From positions 496,001 through 560,000 of the forward strand of contig JAWWNJ010000033.1 in the NCBI GenBank assembly GCA_037176885.1: 64,000 bases of DNA, in the 5' to 3' direction. Positions within the stretch are counted from its first letter, which is position 1; each line of letters opens with the position of its first letter. The notes beneath the pieces were generated by a model. The model saw only the letters and a list, made by a program, of their open reading frames with translations. It was not told the origin of the DNA and searched no databases. Below, piece by piece: positions 32,497 through 44,499 of the stretch. The translations under genes were made by a program, and so were the position numbers. Source of the DNA: Favolaschia claudopus. Its lineage: Eukaryota > Basidiomycota > Agaricomycetes > Agaricales > Mycenaceae.

Positions 32497-33827
32497 GCCT
32501 TAACGACAACGTCTCTTCAAGACGGAGGACGTTTGGTGCTGGAAACCGTCGCGTCGAGTGGTTGGAGCGGTAGACTGAGGTCATACAGGCGAGGGCGCAG
32601 GAGGCGGCGGCGACAGCGAGAGCGTCGTCGGATCGACTCAAGTGTCGGGAGACCGGGATTACCGCGTTAGCAAGCGCCGGGCCTCGACGACGGTCGTAAA
32701 CGGAGAGCACCCGACGTGGCTTGCGCGTTCCGAGACGGCGGCGCGGGTGGTAACGCTGGCGGGGCGTATCTGGCCCGAAGTCGGAAGTAGCGCGTTGGCG
32801 CGCCCGAACGGCGGCGCGCGGGGAGACCGTTTCCGAGTCGAGATATGGGCAACGTAAGCCGCCCCGAGACAGCGGCGTGGGCGGCAGGGGCGGCTGTAGA
32901 CGATGGAGCTGGGCCTCGACGTCTCTTGTAGACGGAGGACGTCCAGCTCGAGGCGATGCGTCGAGAGCACACGAGATACGTCCCGCGTCGACGGCGACGT
33001 AGAAGACGTTGGCTGCGACGCGTTCGTCAAGTCGAACCGGGCCTCGACGTCGTGGAGACGGAGGGCATCCGGTCTTGACAGTCGCCCGAGCAGACGCACA
33101 GGTGGTAGAGTTGGTGGTGGCGGCGAGGAAGATCGCAAGCGGAGGTATACGGCGGAGGCGAGGAAATAGACGGCGTAACGTCGAATGGAGACGAATTCCG
33201 CGCAGCGCGGTGGCGATGCGTTGAAGACGAGCGAGCAGCGGCTCACTGGGACATGCTCTCGCGCTGACAGTCCGTTGAGGACGGGCGAGGCTGCACCGGC
33301 GCGTACGATAGCGAAGACTCGTCGAGCGCGCAGCGGGCGTGAGTGCGACGGCAGAACATCGGGACAGTGTCGAGCCTCGACGTCTCTTCAAGACGGAGGC
33401 GTCCGGTGGAGGTGGTGGCAATTTCCCGGTCGCAGAAGACCTGCGTAGGCGACGAGGTTACCCGTCCGCGGGAGCGTAGGAGTAGATCCGGGCCTCGACG
33501 TCTATTGCAGACGGAGAGCATCCGGGTGACGGGCTTTCCGAGAGCACGGCGAGTGGCGCTGCAGTCTGGAGGGAGTACGAACTCACTTGGTTCTCTACGA
33601 GCCCAAATCCCATTCAAACTCTATCCAAACTCCTCCTCGTCCCCCTCGATGATAGTCCTTCCATGGAAAATGCTCCAGACGTCCTGGATTGAGATGAAGA
33701 ATTCGCTCGAGCGTAAACCTTCGAAAGTCAAAGCGGCGCTAAGCGGCGTATGGGCGTATCCGAAGCGGCGACGAGTGTTTATTGAGAGCCGGGCCTCGAC
33801 GTCTCTTGCAGACGGAGGGCGTCCGGT
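32497..33827 (+). repeat. Array of dispersed hairpin units, cluster 1 (seven units)
   Basis: Units of about 36 bp occur at 32497-32535, 32678-32715, 32910-32946, 33037-33073, 33371-33407, 33488-33525 and 33789-33827. The core is cctcgacgtct, a 5-nt spacer (often cttgc), agacggagg. CGTCT/AGACG form an inner stem and CCTC/GAGG an outer one. Most units have ccggg before and gtccgg after. The spacers are GC-rich (over 60 % by eye), unique and 75-300 bp long. Read on the minus strand each unit gives SVxKRRRGP, so a coding explanation is possible, but frames are not conserved across spacers. Confidence 0.7.
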
Positions 33828-33965
33828 GTATAGCTGTTATGGATACTTCCATTATGTACCCAACATAGCTCGTGGAACCTACGAAAACTCTTCCGTCTAA
33901 GTTGTGAGACTTGATGCCGAGCTCTGCCGACTTTTGACAAGTCTTGCTACAGCAAGACCACGAGT

Positions 33966-34428
33966 TGTCACAGTCAGGTGACTGTGACTCACTGCAAACG
34001 CGTCTCAATGGTTGCGGTGCTCAGGCTCTGTAAGTACTGCCTACTCACAGCCTTCAGTCCTGTGTATTGATATCAATTAACATAGCATTGACATAGCCTC
34101 AGCTGTAGCCTCTACATATAAATGAGGAGCCCTCCCCTCTTGTGGAGGATGATCTTTTCTATCCCATCAATCTACGTAGTTCTAACTAACTATTGTGTGA
34201 ACCCTAAGTGAAAGCTTCGCGCTCATTTCTGGTATTACAGGTACAGACGGTGCTAGGTTGTGTTTACTCCAACTAGCCTCAGCGAGATAAGTTCTCGCTG
34301 AAAACCGCTTGAGTTAACTAAGTTGGATTCGCTGAATATATAGGAGGTTTGAGCTCTATTTTATTTTCGCTCTCAAACGCGTGTATTGATTACTCGCGCT
34401 CACTCAAATATCACGCTAATCTTCAACA
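33966..34428 (+). repeat. 5' LTR of gypsy element 2
   Basis: Runs from tgtcacagtcaggtgactgt, an almost perfect palindrome, to cttcaaca at 34428, with a TATA-like tacatataaatg near 34110. A tggtggacacacagg stretch at 34430 fits a primer-binding site. No 3' LTR exists in the window, so both ends are inferred. Confidence 0.55.
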
Positions 34429-34498
34429 CTGGTGGACACACAGGGAGCTTCCTTGCTTTATACGGCTTTTCAACAAGTTAAACTCAACGCCGTTCAAC

Positions 34499-37400
34499 AT
34501 GTCTACTACTACTACGGAACAACCTCGTTCCCGACAACCTTCACCAAGCGAGACTGCTCGTCCGCCTCGCACATCCACCCCTCTTACCTCTCTACGGCCA
34601 ACGCTGATAACTCCGGCGCGGACATTTTGGAACATGAACATTTCGACTTACCAGATCTTACCGACCTGCAGGGACCTATTCACGATGACAGCATCGATCT
34701 TGACGATATCGATGTTCATATATCCATGGTCGATATGCCAACACTTAAACCAGCACGAAGGATAGGGAAAAATGCAGAGATTATGTCGAGACGCATCGAA
34801 GCTCTTGTTAGAGGAGCTAATAGAGACTTTGCGCAGAGCCACCGGGAGCCACCCGGTGGCTCTCACGGCATGCGCTGTGGAGCGGCTACGGCATATGGTG
34901 GCTCATTCGGTGGCTGGAAGAACAACTTGAAATTCATTTTCTTCGGCATTTTTTCACCCCCCTGGATGACCTCGAAGCACTAGGCTCCCAAACCCCCAGA
35001 AAGCACACCAAGGTTCCACGCCAACCGTCGGTTTTGCAAGAACCGGCCAAAAACGCACCAAATAAAGCGGAAAACTGGTAACCTAACCACGACACCTCCC
35101 TACATTGAGGTATAGTCACAGAGATACCATGTAGATACCTGAAGCCCCACCTGTCCCGCGGGCGACGAGCCACCAAACGAGCCACCATATGCCGTAGCCG
35201 CTCCACAGCGCATGCCGTGAAAGCCACTGGGTGGCTACCGGTGGCTCTGCGCAAAGTCTCTAATGTCATTGGTAAGACCTTCCTCCTTGATGCCTTGAAA
35301 CCCTCTCGTCTTCTTTATAAGACTGTATTTGTGAAAACATTTGAACAGCTTGATCAAACCTTGACGGTGTTGGAAAGGTTTGCAACGCGAGACGGACATT
35401 ACTGCTATCGGGTTTCCCTCTATGAATATCAGGTCCTTATGCAATCCCTTTATGATTTGCGTAACGCTGCCGAGGAGTCGTTCCAAATGGCTGGTAAAGC
35501 TATTCCGCGCTTGCCGTCATGGGGAGAGAAGGGGAATGATATTGAAGATATCTACAGAGAGAATGACTTCGAAATCTTGGGTGTATGCTTCCGAATTGAA
35601 GTAGAACATTTTCTTACCCTGCTCTCTACATATCATGACTTCTTGGCCAACAGACCGCAACCATTCGACGCCGATGTCACTGCTGCAGCTACCCAGATCC
35701 AAAACACTAGTACTCGGACGTCAAGATTGAGCGGAAAATCTATGATAGACAGACTGAGTTCACAACCGGACTTGAGTTCAGATTCAACGGTTTATCCTCT
35801 TGTTCGAGACACTAGCGTTAGATTTGGTAACTACGGAGTTCAATCTGGCGTACCGAAAGGCAATCGACGTCTGTCTGAGATGCTTGCTCCAACTGTCTTT
35901 GAAGAAGAACCTTTGTCTTCGCAAAGAACTGCTTCTGTCCCGAGAGAATCTGAACAGATGCGGAGAATGACTTATCAAGGAACTTCTGGACAGCGTGACG
36001 TACCTCCTCATATGCGCAGTGATAACCCTCTTTCTTCAGTCTCCCAAATAGGACGTCGCGCTGGCGGAAATGTATCGGGTAGTAATTCTGGCGACGGGAA
36101 CGACGACAACAATAATAATGGCCGTCGTAATGCTACACGTCGTTCAGGACCACCATCAACACCTGCAAACAATCGTCAGAACCACGCGCCAGCGGGTAAT
36201 CCTGGAGGGGGCGACGATGATGATAATTCTGACGATGACCGAGATAATTCTGCACGTCGTCCAACAGCTCCGTTCGGAGCGCCTAATCGTCGTTCAAATA
36301 TTGGGCCGGCTATTCCGATTGCAAATAACGCAACTCCTACCATCAAGGAAGCACACTTTGAAATCAAGTTGAAACAGGAAAACGTACCTAAATGGGACGG
36401 GAATGTTGACACAATCGTGCGATGGATCTTGAAAATCAACGACATCGCGCGAGAATCGCCAACTGTCTTCTGCCAGTTAGGACGAATTGTTCCCAAAAGG
36501 CTTGAAGGAAACGCCGAAACCTGGTATTGGTCTCTACCTTTGGATTACCGCTCTGACATTGAAAGGAATTGGGACACCTTACGCCAAGCTTTTCAAACAT
36601 ATTTCCTGAATCGTAAGTGGTTAGATCGTCAGAAAGGGAGAGCTAATAGAGCCTCTTATCGTGACGCGGGACACTCGCGTGAGACGCCGAGTGAATATTT
36701 CATTCGCAAAGTGGACCTTATCAACATGGTCTATACTATGGACGATTCAGAAATCATGTTGGAAGTAATGGACGGCGCACCTTCAACTTGGAATACCATC
36801 CTTACAACTCAGATGTATCGCACTGTCGTGAAATTCCAAGCCGCTATTCGCTACCACGAAGACGCTTTAATGCAACTGGATAGGAACGAACGAGAAAATT
36901 CTTACCGAGATCGTGAACGTGAACGTGACAATCAACGGTTTACTCCACGCTCCGCTCGAGTGAATTTAGTGGGTTGGTCTGCAAACCTTGGGCCACCAAA
37001 ATTCCCTAAAGACGATAAGAATGTTTCTAAACGAGCTACTCCAGAATCCAAAGGCGCGCGACCTTGTAGGCACTGTGGGAGCGGAAAACATTGGGATAAC
37101 GAGTGCAAACATTCGTTCAAAGGCAACCGAGCTGCCCGTGCTAACCTGGCGAGTGCAACCAGCGATGATCTTGAAGCACAGGATGAATACGATGAACTGT
37201 ATTATGGATTGGAAAGTGATGTGGAATCCGAATCCGAAACAGTTGAACGTACTGATGTCTTCTCTCAGCAGGGTTTTGAAGAACCCCTCCAGACTACTGA
37301 ATCCTCTTTACCTCTTGACGAGGAAACGAGTAACTCAGCCCTGGGGGGGGGGGAGAAATCCGGAAACTTGGAAGAATCGGCAACGGCAACTGCATCGGAT

Positions 37401-38939
37401 GACTCGGAATCGCACTCACACTCAATACCTGAAGCTTGTTCAACGTTTCATTCGAAACCTGCACTGAACCGACGTTCTAGAAGACGGTTAGCTCGAGATA
37501 TCAAGGCTGTGAATTATCGAGTGGTAGGCTCACCGAGTTCCGAACTCAAACCGCTCATAGAACTGCGAAAACATATGGCGCGACCATCTGGTTCATCGTT
37601 TCTTGGTGCTAGTGCAACTCAAGCGACCGCTACAGTCGGAGGTTTGAATATTGATCCTATTCCTGTCATTATAGACTCGGGGTCAGACATCACATTAATC
37701 TCACGGAAGACTCTGCAAAATTTAACAAACCCACCGAAGATAAAATCCGGTCATCAGATTAATCTGATTCAAGTAACTGGAAAGTCTTCTATCTCTGGAT
37801 TTGTTAGCCTGGATTTATTCTTCCACACGGAGGATGGACCAGTGAAATTAACTGTAGAAGCTTACGTTGTAGAGGGAATGTCGACTCCGTTCATTCTAGG
37901 AAATGATTTTGCTGATCAATATTCGATTTCCATTGTTAGGAATGAAGGGAAGGCCTACCTTCGCTTTGGAGACTCCGATAGAGTACTCAGAGTTGAGACT
38001 TCGACGTCTTCGATGGTTGACGATGAGGGACATGCTTTCAAAGTCAAGACTCACCTCGGAGGCGAATCTCAAGGACCCAAGGGTAAAGTTCATCGCCGAA
38101 ACCAGAAGCTGAAGCGTAAATTACGGCTTCGGCAAGGTAAGGCAGATGTTTGGTCGACAGATCGCGTTGTTATTCCACCGGAAACCAGCGTCGCTGTTAA
38201 AGTGCGAGCTTATTTTCCACCGGGTCAAGATTCTCTGTTTGTGGAAAGAGAGATCAATAACAACGGATGCGGAGATGATATGTATGGATCGGCGGATACC
38301 TTGATCTCGAGGGAAAAACCAATCCTTCATATCGCCAATTTCTCGCAAACTCCAGTGATAATTGCCGCTGGTCAGACTGTTGGTAAATCCAGAAATCCCA
38401 AGAATTGGTTGGATAGAATGGACAGGTATTCCAAGGAGCAGCAAACGAGGATCAACGCGCACGCCTCGCTGATGAGGAATCTTGTCGCAGAGAACATAGT
38501 GGCAGATGAGAAGAGAGCCGAGGCAATGAAAGCTTCGACAGCGGGGATCAAAGTTGATCACCGGACTTCGGACCGATCAACGGAAGCAAATTCCGTGCCG
38601 CTGTCAAAACCCTCCTCTTCTCCTGCTTCATCTGGCGACGATTCTGGTTGCTCGGAGCACACACCACTCAATTTAGATGACTCCTGCCCATTCTGCCGTC
38701 CTGGAAAACACAAGAAACCTAACTCGGGTACTCAATCTGTGCAGTCAGTCACCAATATCTCGTCCAAAGCCCAGCGCAATGCGACAGATCCTGACGATCC
38801 TCTGGCGGAAGAACCACTTGAAGGCGGTCCAAAAACCTCTGAAGTACCTCCTGACTTTGTTCCGGGCGACAAACTACTGCAGGAAATCGACATTTCTTCT
38901 GACATCACACCAGAGCAACGAAACAGCTCGAAGAGGTAG
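34499..38939 (+). pseudogene. Gypsy gag-protease, interrupted by a MITE
   Basis: ATG at 34499 (MSTTTTEQPRSRQPSPSE), with a frame change near 34600 into HFDLPDLTDLQG. The 438-bp MITE at 34823-35260 cuts the frame between RGAN and NVIGKTFLLD; removing it with one TA restores it exactly. Then come the gag core (WDGNVDTIVRWILKIND and on to DAGHSRETPSEYF), a CX2CX4HX4C knuckle CRHCGSGKHWDNEC, and the aspartic protease with IIDSGSDITLIS. Acidic linkers follow. The frame stops at 38939 where RT would begin in another frame. Confidence 0.8.
34823..35260. mobile_element. 438-bp MITE with about 100-bp TIRs (GAGACTTTGCG family)
   Basis: Both ends begin gagactttgcgcagagccac and stay similar for about 100 bp. 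TA flanks at 34821-34822 and 35261-35262. The first bases relate it to the 185-bp elements at 60.6-62.2 kb and the fragment at 16.44 kb. Insertion into gypsy gag shows it moved after that element arrived. Confidence 0.8.
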
Positions 38940-39835
38940 TACTGCGCAACAGGATGGCATTCGGTCTCGATGGCCGACTAGGAAACTATGAGGTTCAGGT
39001 CGAAATTCCCATGAAACCAGGTGCAGAACCTGTTTCCTTACCTCCGTTTCCCGTGTCGCCAGCTAATCGAGAAGTGATCGACAAACAGATGGACTCCTGG
39101 ATTCAGCTCGGTGTAATTGAGCCGTCTAAAAGCCCATGGGCAGCTCCTGTCTTTATCGTCTACCGGAATGGTAAGCCTCGAATGGTAATTGACTTGCGCA
39201 AGCTAAATGAAATGGTCGTTCCCGACGAATTCGGGCTGCCTCGTCAAGACGAGATCCTTCAAGCACTCTCCGGATCTCAATGGCTTACAACACTCGATGC
39301 ACTCGCTGGCTTCACTCAGTTGACAATGGCGCCGGGATCTGCAGAGAAATTGGCATTCCGCACGCATCGCGGACTATGGCCATTTCATCGAATGCCGTTT
39401 GGTTATCGCAACGGGCCAAGCGTATTTCAACGCGTTATGCAAAATGTGTTGGCACCATTCCTGTGGGTATTCGCCTTGGTTTACATTGATGATATCGTTG
39501 TCTATTCGTTAACTTTCGAAGATCATGTTCAACATTTAGACCACGTATTCAAGGCTATCGCAGACGCGAATATTACGCTCTCGCCTCCCAAGTGCCATAT
39601 TGGGTATCAATCTTTACTCTTACTTGGTCAAAAGGTGTCGCGCCTTGGTGTTTCAACTCATAAGGAGAAGGTCGACGCTATACTTCAACTTGATGAGCCG
39701 CGCAATACCCAAGAACTTCAACATTTTTTGGGAATGATGGTTTATTTCTCATCGTACGTTCCCTTCTACGCGTGGATCGCGCATCCCTTCTTTCAATTAC
39801 TCAAGAAGGATTCAAAGTGGAATAGCAAGTACTGA
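38940..39835 (+). pseudogene. Gypsy reverse transcriptase
   Basis: In frame from about 38918 the RT reads EEVVLRNRMAFGLDGR, then FPVSPANREVIDKQMDSWI, KPRMVIDLRKLN, LTTLDALAGFTQL and FALVYIDDIVVYSLTFEDH with the catalytic DD. FLGMMVYFSSYVPFYAW is in the thumb/connector. Upstream protease and this RT differ by one base in a short A run (about 38918), so either a lost base or a programmed frameshift. The frame stops at 39835 where a short deletion precedes RNase H. Confidence 0.85.
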
Positions 39836-39839
39836 CAAA

Positions 39840-40736
39840 CGCTCCGGTTCGAGGATATGCGATGGCTGGTAAACCATATCGTGTTTATTCCGATGCGTGT
39901 GATTACGGACTCGCAGGGATTTTGCAGCAAGTCCAACCGATTTTGATTCGAGATCTACGCGGAACACGCCTTTACGAGCGATTGGAGCGTGCACATAAAA
40001 GTAGTGAGCCTGTTCCAGTTCTTGTTACGACAGTGAAAGGCGTTGACCTTGGGCCTCTAACTTTGAAGACACGACCGTTCACATTGAACGAGTCATTAGT
40101 TACTGGTCCCGCGTTCTCAAGTCACCTGAACGCAACTATTCTCCCACCGAGCGCGAGGCTCTCGCCCTCAAAGAAGCGCTGATCAAATTTCAACCTTTTC
40201 TCGAAGGTGAAACTGTGGCTGCTATCACGGACCACGCAGCGCTGACATGGAGCCGAACATTTCAGAACGTCAATCGACGACTTGTCACTTGGGGAACGGT
40301 TTTCTCGGCCTACCCTGGACTCAAAATTATTCACCGCGCTGGGCGTGTTCACTCGAATGTGGACCCCATTTCAAGACTTCGACGGCGAGTCCCAATTCAA
40401 GATGGGCCCGCTACTGACTCAGTTACAGCGATTGAATCAAATGCGGAAGATCCTCTCAAAGACATGTATGAAGAGTTGAGTTCGCACTTTGAGGAAAAGC
40501 TGTTAACCGTCGCATCCAAGTTTATCCGTTTGGAGGAGGATTCAAACGGAACTGAGTCAGTTGACCTCGGCATGATTCCGCTTGATGACGACGAGCTACT
40601 GACCACGAATTTTGTAAGCTCCCGCACATTTTCCGTCCTGGTTGGGATATCCAAAGACGAAATTGATGCATGGTCAGCTGCATATCGTGATGACCCACAT
40701 TTTTCCCGAGTTCTGGACGGATGGAAGGGAGAGGGA
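39840..40736 (+). pseudogene. Gypsy RNase H and downstream linker, frameshifted
   Basis: APVRGYAMAGKPYRVYSDAC with YGLAGILQQ is the start of RNase H. A frame change at about 40075 leads to YWSRVLKSPERNYSPTEREA, then AAITDHAALTWSRTFQ and AGRVHSNVDPISRL, the chromosomally typical end of gypsy RNase H. The acidic linker ends at 40736; no integrase HHCC motif follows. Confidence 0.8.
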
Positions 40737-40737
40737 T

Positions 40738-42109
40738 AGAGGAGCGCGTTCAGTGCCCAGTACATCTGAAAAGTAAAATTAAATCTTCGATCACTGAAGA
40801 TTTGATTTGCGCCAACCGTAGGTAACGCGCCTGACCAATCAGCGAGAAGTTGATTCAAGGGCGAGGTCTCCATGGCGTACAACGTCCACGAATGTTGGGA
40901 GCCAATTGTACCGAGGGCATCTTTTGCTCCGTTGTACTCTCCAAATATTCCGTCAGCTATTAAGCTTGATCGAAAGAATGCGAAGCATACCTTCAGTGAT
41001 CCACTCGGCAATCCCACCGGATATTATATCCCCTCAAAATCGGGACTGCCCCATAGTCTCTAGCGATTTCAGACGCAGGTACGACTCATTGTCCGAATAT
41101 GCGACATGTGCTGGGAACAGATCGCGTTAGTCAGATGTACGGCTCGAATCCAACTTATTCACGTTGGAGCCAAAGGGTCTTCTCGTTCACCAACGTCATC
41201 ACAAGCCGTGCCAAGGCTATCACCGTAAATAGCAGACCGGCGTTCGGCTGCTGGGATATATACAAAAGCTGGCTGACAAGTCCAAATAGCCGCATGAACG
41301 CATCGCAAAGACCATCGAATGAGATCCACGCATGGAAGGCCAAAGCTTGGGTTCTATTACTAGTTACTCGTCAGGAAACAACTGATTGATTAGAGGCAAC
41401 CGTACCCGCGGCCGTAGGCATATCGAGGTGCAGTTTCGCTGGTAATGAAGTGAGTATTCCATACTTCGCGGAAAGATTTCTCACAAACACCTCGCAGCAG
41501 GTAGTCATCGAAGTGCATGGAGACGGTGTTTTCGAGGATGGGCGATACATAGTCCCTGGCATCTGATGAGGATTTCCCGCAGAGGGCATAGAATAAATAA
41601 AGACTTACGGCCCCCAGCGCGCAGTGGCAGTTACGGTGACACAGATCAGATGCGCGAGAAGTGCTTGGAGAATGGCGGAGCTGTCTGGCCGGCCTTCAGT
41701 AATCCCGACTTCTATCTGCATCCAAATTCGCAGTCAAGAGTCAGAAAGAGTCGAAACAGGGAGAAGAAGAAAAATGCACGATGCGCAGTAGTCGCCCAGA
41801 AACATACAAAAACACGACTGATTCGATTTCGCCCCATAACTTCAGTGCAATGAACAGGAGACAGAGGTGCGGATTGAGGTCGTAGACTTGTCGGAAAAAT
41901 TGCTGGACTACGGGATACGCTTGGACAATTGCGCGACACTTATGCTTCGTTGCGGATACGATACCCCCCGAGACAATCTCGTTCGGCAGCAAAATGCGCC
42001 ATACTCCGAGTTTCAAGGTCTTGTAGGCGTCTTCCTCATTTTCCACCGCTTTTGACGCTCCGTTGTGCTCGTTTACGCTGGGGAGGGACTTTTCAGAAGG
42101 GGCGCTCAT
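40738..42109 (-). pseudogene. ABC-transporter-like gene, 5' half only
   Basis: ATG at 42109. Exon 1 encodes ENEEDAYKTLKLGVWRILLP and CLLFIALKLWGEIESVVFLY. Introns at 41716-41803 and 41563-41608 lead to TEGRPDSSAILQALLAHLIC and DYVSPILENTVSMHFDDYLL. Later pieces (QPNAGLLFTVIALARLVMTL; LYAMETSPLNQLLADWSGAL; MYWALNALL) match what I remember of the membrane half of an agaric ABC exporter-like protein. No Walker A or signature motif is in the window because the coding is cut at 40737 by gypsy RNase H sequence. At least one piece needs a frame correction, so it is a remnant. Confidence 0.4.
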
Positions 42110-42273
42110 GGGGTAGGATAAGACTTGTCACAGACCATGATATCAGTATGATGTCGGCTGATATCGGGTGCCTCAAGGTCCTGAGAAAATCGAAGAGCGG
42201 AAGCAACGTATGTACGTGAGTGACGTGGTCGGACGGCAACTTGTCGAGACAGCCAACGAGGACCTCTGACATT

Positions 42274-42874
42274 CACCTATGATGCCTGCCCCGAAAAATC
42301 TGGGATTTGGGACATCTTATCCGGACCCCAAATGGGGAAGATCTTATCCGAATCCGAACCAGGCCTTCCAAGAGGTCGATGCTTTATCCGGACGGTGAAC
42401 CAGGCCTCAAAAAATCGGCTAAAATCGCAAAAATTCGCAATTTATCTCTTGACGCGTCTGGGTGGCTCCTCTAGCTCCTTTGAGTAATGCGGAAGCTTGT
42501 CATGTAGTTTGAATGCTGTTCTTCGCTTTCTGTGGTGCGCTTGCCGAATTTTGCGGCACCTGATTCCCGAAAGTTCCCCGAAATAGGTAGAAAATGTGTC
42601 TTTGGTGGGAAATTCGTCAGATTGTACCTGATTGACCTCGAAGTTGGCCCAATTTGGTGAGAATCAGTGGTGGAACTTGTGTCCGAGGAGTCCCGGGTAT
42701 CTTTTATCTGAATCTGAACCAGCCTTGGCCCCCAGCCTCCATGATTTATCCGAATTGTGGGGCAGGGTTGGCGTCGTCGATGGTCGATTTCTTATCCGAA
42801 TCCGGGCAGGGTGCGCGCAATTTTTGGGCATGTTTTATCGGAATCGAAAATTTCGCGGGCAGGCATCATAGGTG
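42274..42874. mobile_element. 601-bp MITE with repeated TTATCCG boxes
   Basis: Perfect 18-bp inverted ends (cacctatgatgcctgccc and complement). Seven ttatcc/tg-type boxes, all in the same orientation, occur at 42317, 42344, 42384, 42704, 42746, 42792 and 42835. Several are followed by gaatc..gaaccagg. Three lie in the left part and four in the right. No ORF; target duplication not clear. Confidence 0.7.
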
Positions 42875-43644
42875 GTTGTCGGGGGTCCTAGCCAACGCCT
42901 CGAGGGATAATTCTATCCAGAAACCCGGGTTTCCGAATCTTTATGTAGAAGCCCGGGGTTCAAAGACCCTTCCAATTTGGGAAGGTGATTGGCCCAGGCT
43001 GCCGACTCGGCAGCGGGCACGGCAACAATGCTGAAGGTTGGTTTGACCTTCTCAGACGCTTTTACTTGCCGCTTCAGCTAACTCCCAGTTGCGTAGGTCT
43101 CAGATTGCCAGGGGCCCATCCCTTCTTCGTGGTTTCGAGTCTAGATTGCCGTGTGCACGGTGTGCATGCCGACGAGGTTGTTATTTCCGCACCCGACGAG
43201 CCTTGCAGCCTCGCAGATAGCATACAACCTACGGAAATATTGTGGTCGCTCATCTGCTGCTTCTGGATGCCTCGAATGAGGCTCAAAGCAAGATACCAGT
43301 GTGCTCCGTTAGACATCGGGGCTGTGCCGAGCGTTCGGGATCGGCTGCTTCTCCGGCATATTCTCAGAGTCGACGGGAACTCACAGTGAAGAACAATGAA
43401 CAACCCGCATAATTCTAGAAGGCGATATGGTACCCACAATCTTCGTCTGACTGCAAGGAATAACGAAGACGGTGTTGCCGACCAACCTTAAAATGTTTGC
43501 TGATGCCATCGAATTGACGTAAATGGGTTTCTGTCCAGAATCTCAGCCTATCTGTTAAAGTTTGTGCGGGGGGTTTCTGCAATATTACCTTATATGGGGA
43601 GGGTTTCTACCTGCACCCCGGGTTTCTCAACAGAATCATCCACG
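42875..43644. other. No gene recognised with confidence
   Basis: A minus-strand frame at 43439-43074 has moderately protein-like composition (HWYLALSLIRGIQKQQMSDH) but no start context, intron or motif that I recognise. Otherwise non-coding. Confidence 0.25.
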
Positions 43645-44428
43645 CCTCGAGGCCTCAAGGTTGCCTTATAGCGCTTTTCAAGTCAATGCGGAAAACGTAA
43701 AAAATTCTCAGGGTGGCGGTGCAGGACCCGGAAACCGCGCGCTTGCTTTCTGCGACTCCCCACTATCTCTCCTGCCATGATATGCGCAGTTTCTTGTGCT
43801 GAACGTCAAGTCTGAAGGACATGTCGTCTATTCCGTCATGTTCCTCGACCGGGGTAGGCAAAATTCCGAAAGGGGCCATCATTTGGAGGGGATCTCATAC
43901 GCCTCATGTACGTCGCTCTGTGCGGCCTTGTCTGTTCACAAATTGCCTTCTCAGCTCATGGGAGGACTCGTCAATCCATGATACTCCGTCCTTGGCATTT
44001 GCGACGGTGTTTACTCCGCCTACCGCCCAGATCTGTCTGGAGTACCCGCTTCCCGACCCATCCCCAACCCTTCTGGGTCACCATTTCTGGATCAAATCCT
44101 CCTGCACCTTTATGAGACACATTCCACCGCCTTTTCAGCCGTTCCCCACTGTTACTTGCCATCTGTACCACTCCGAAGGTAGAAATACCCCTCCAATGAT
44201 TTGTGGAACATTGGTTACAGGACAGTGCGCAAGGAGGGTTTATATTGTGTCTAGTGTATTGGGAGACTCATTAGAGTAGTAAACGAAGCACATATGTCTG
44301 CAGTATCCTCGCGTTCAAGCACAATTGTACGGGCAGGGGTTTCCGGGTCCCGCACAGCCACTCCGAGGAAATTTTGCGTTTTCCGCATCGACTTGAAAAG
44401 CGCTGTAAGGCACCTCAAGGCCTCGATT
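43645..44428. mobile_element. Inverted-repeat element with about 95-bp arms
   Basis: 43645-43738 (cgaggcctcaaggttgcctt ... gacccggaaacc) is an imperfect inverted copy of 44330-44428 (about 80 % by eye). The 590-bp interior has no recognisable transposase. Target duplication was not found. Confidence 0.55.
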
Positions 44429-44499
44429 GGCAGCGTGGCGAGTTACACAAGTTAATTAGTCTAGTGCAGAGGTTTAGACCCTCATAACATCCCAATTTG

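Larger units (their letters stand above)
33966..40737 (+). mobile_element. Ty3/gypsy retrotransposon 2, 3'-truncated
   Basis: Order: LTR, primer-binding-like site, gag, protease, RT, RNase H. Integrase and the 3' LTR are absent. At about 40737 the sequence passes directly into the ABC-transporter-like gene fragment on the other strand. The junction therefore is not a normal insertion boundary but a later rearrangement or deletion. Confidence 0.8.

Noticed and set aside
32269..33617. Long Arg/Ser-rich open frames on both strands
   Set aside because: GC-rich sequence has few stops; frames overlap on all strands, lack domains and are better explained by the hairpin array.
32497..33827. CRISPR-like array (repeat plus unique spacer pattern)
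   Set aside because: Units are degenerate palindromes with spacers of 75-300 bp, and the sequence is plainly eukaryotic.
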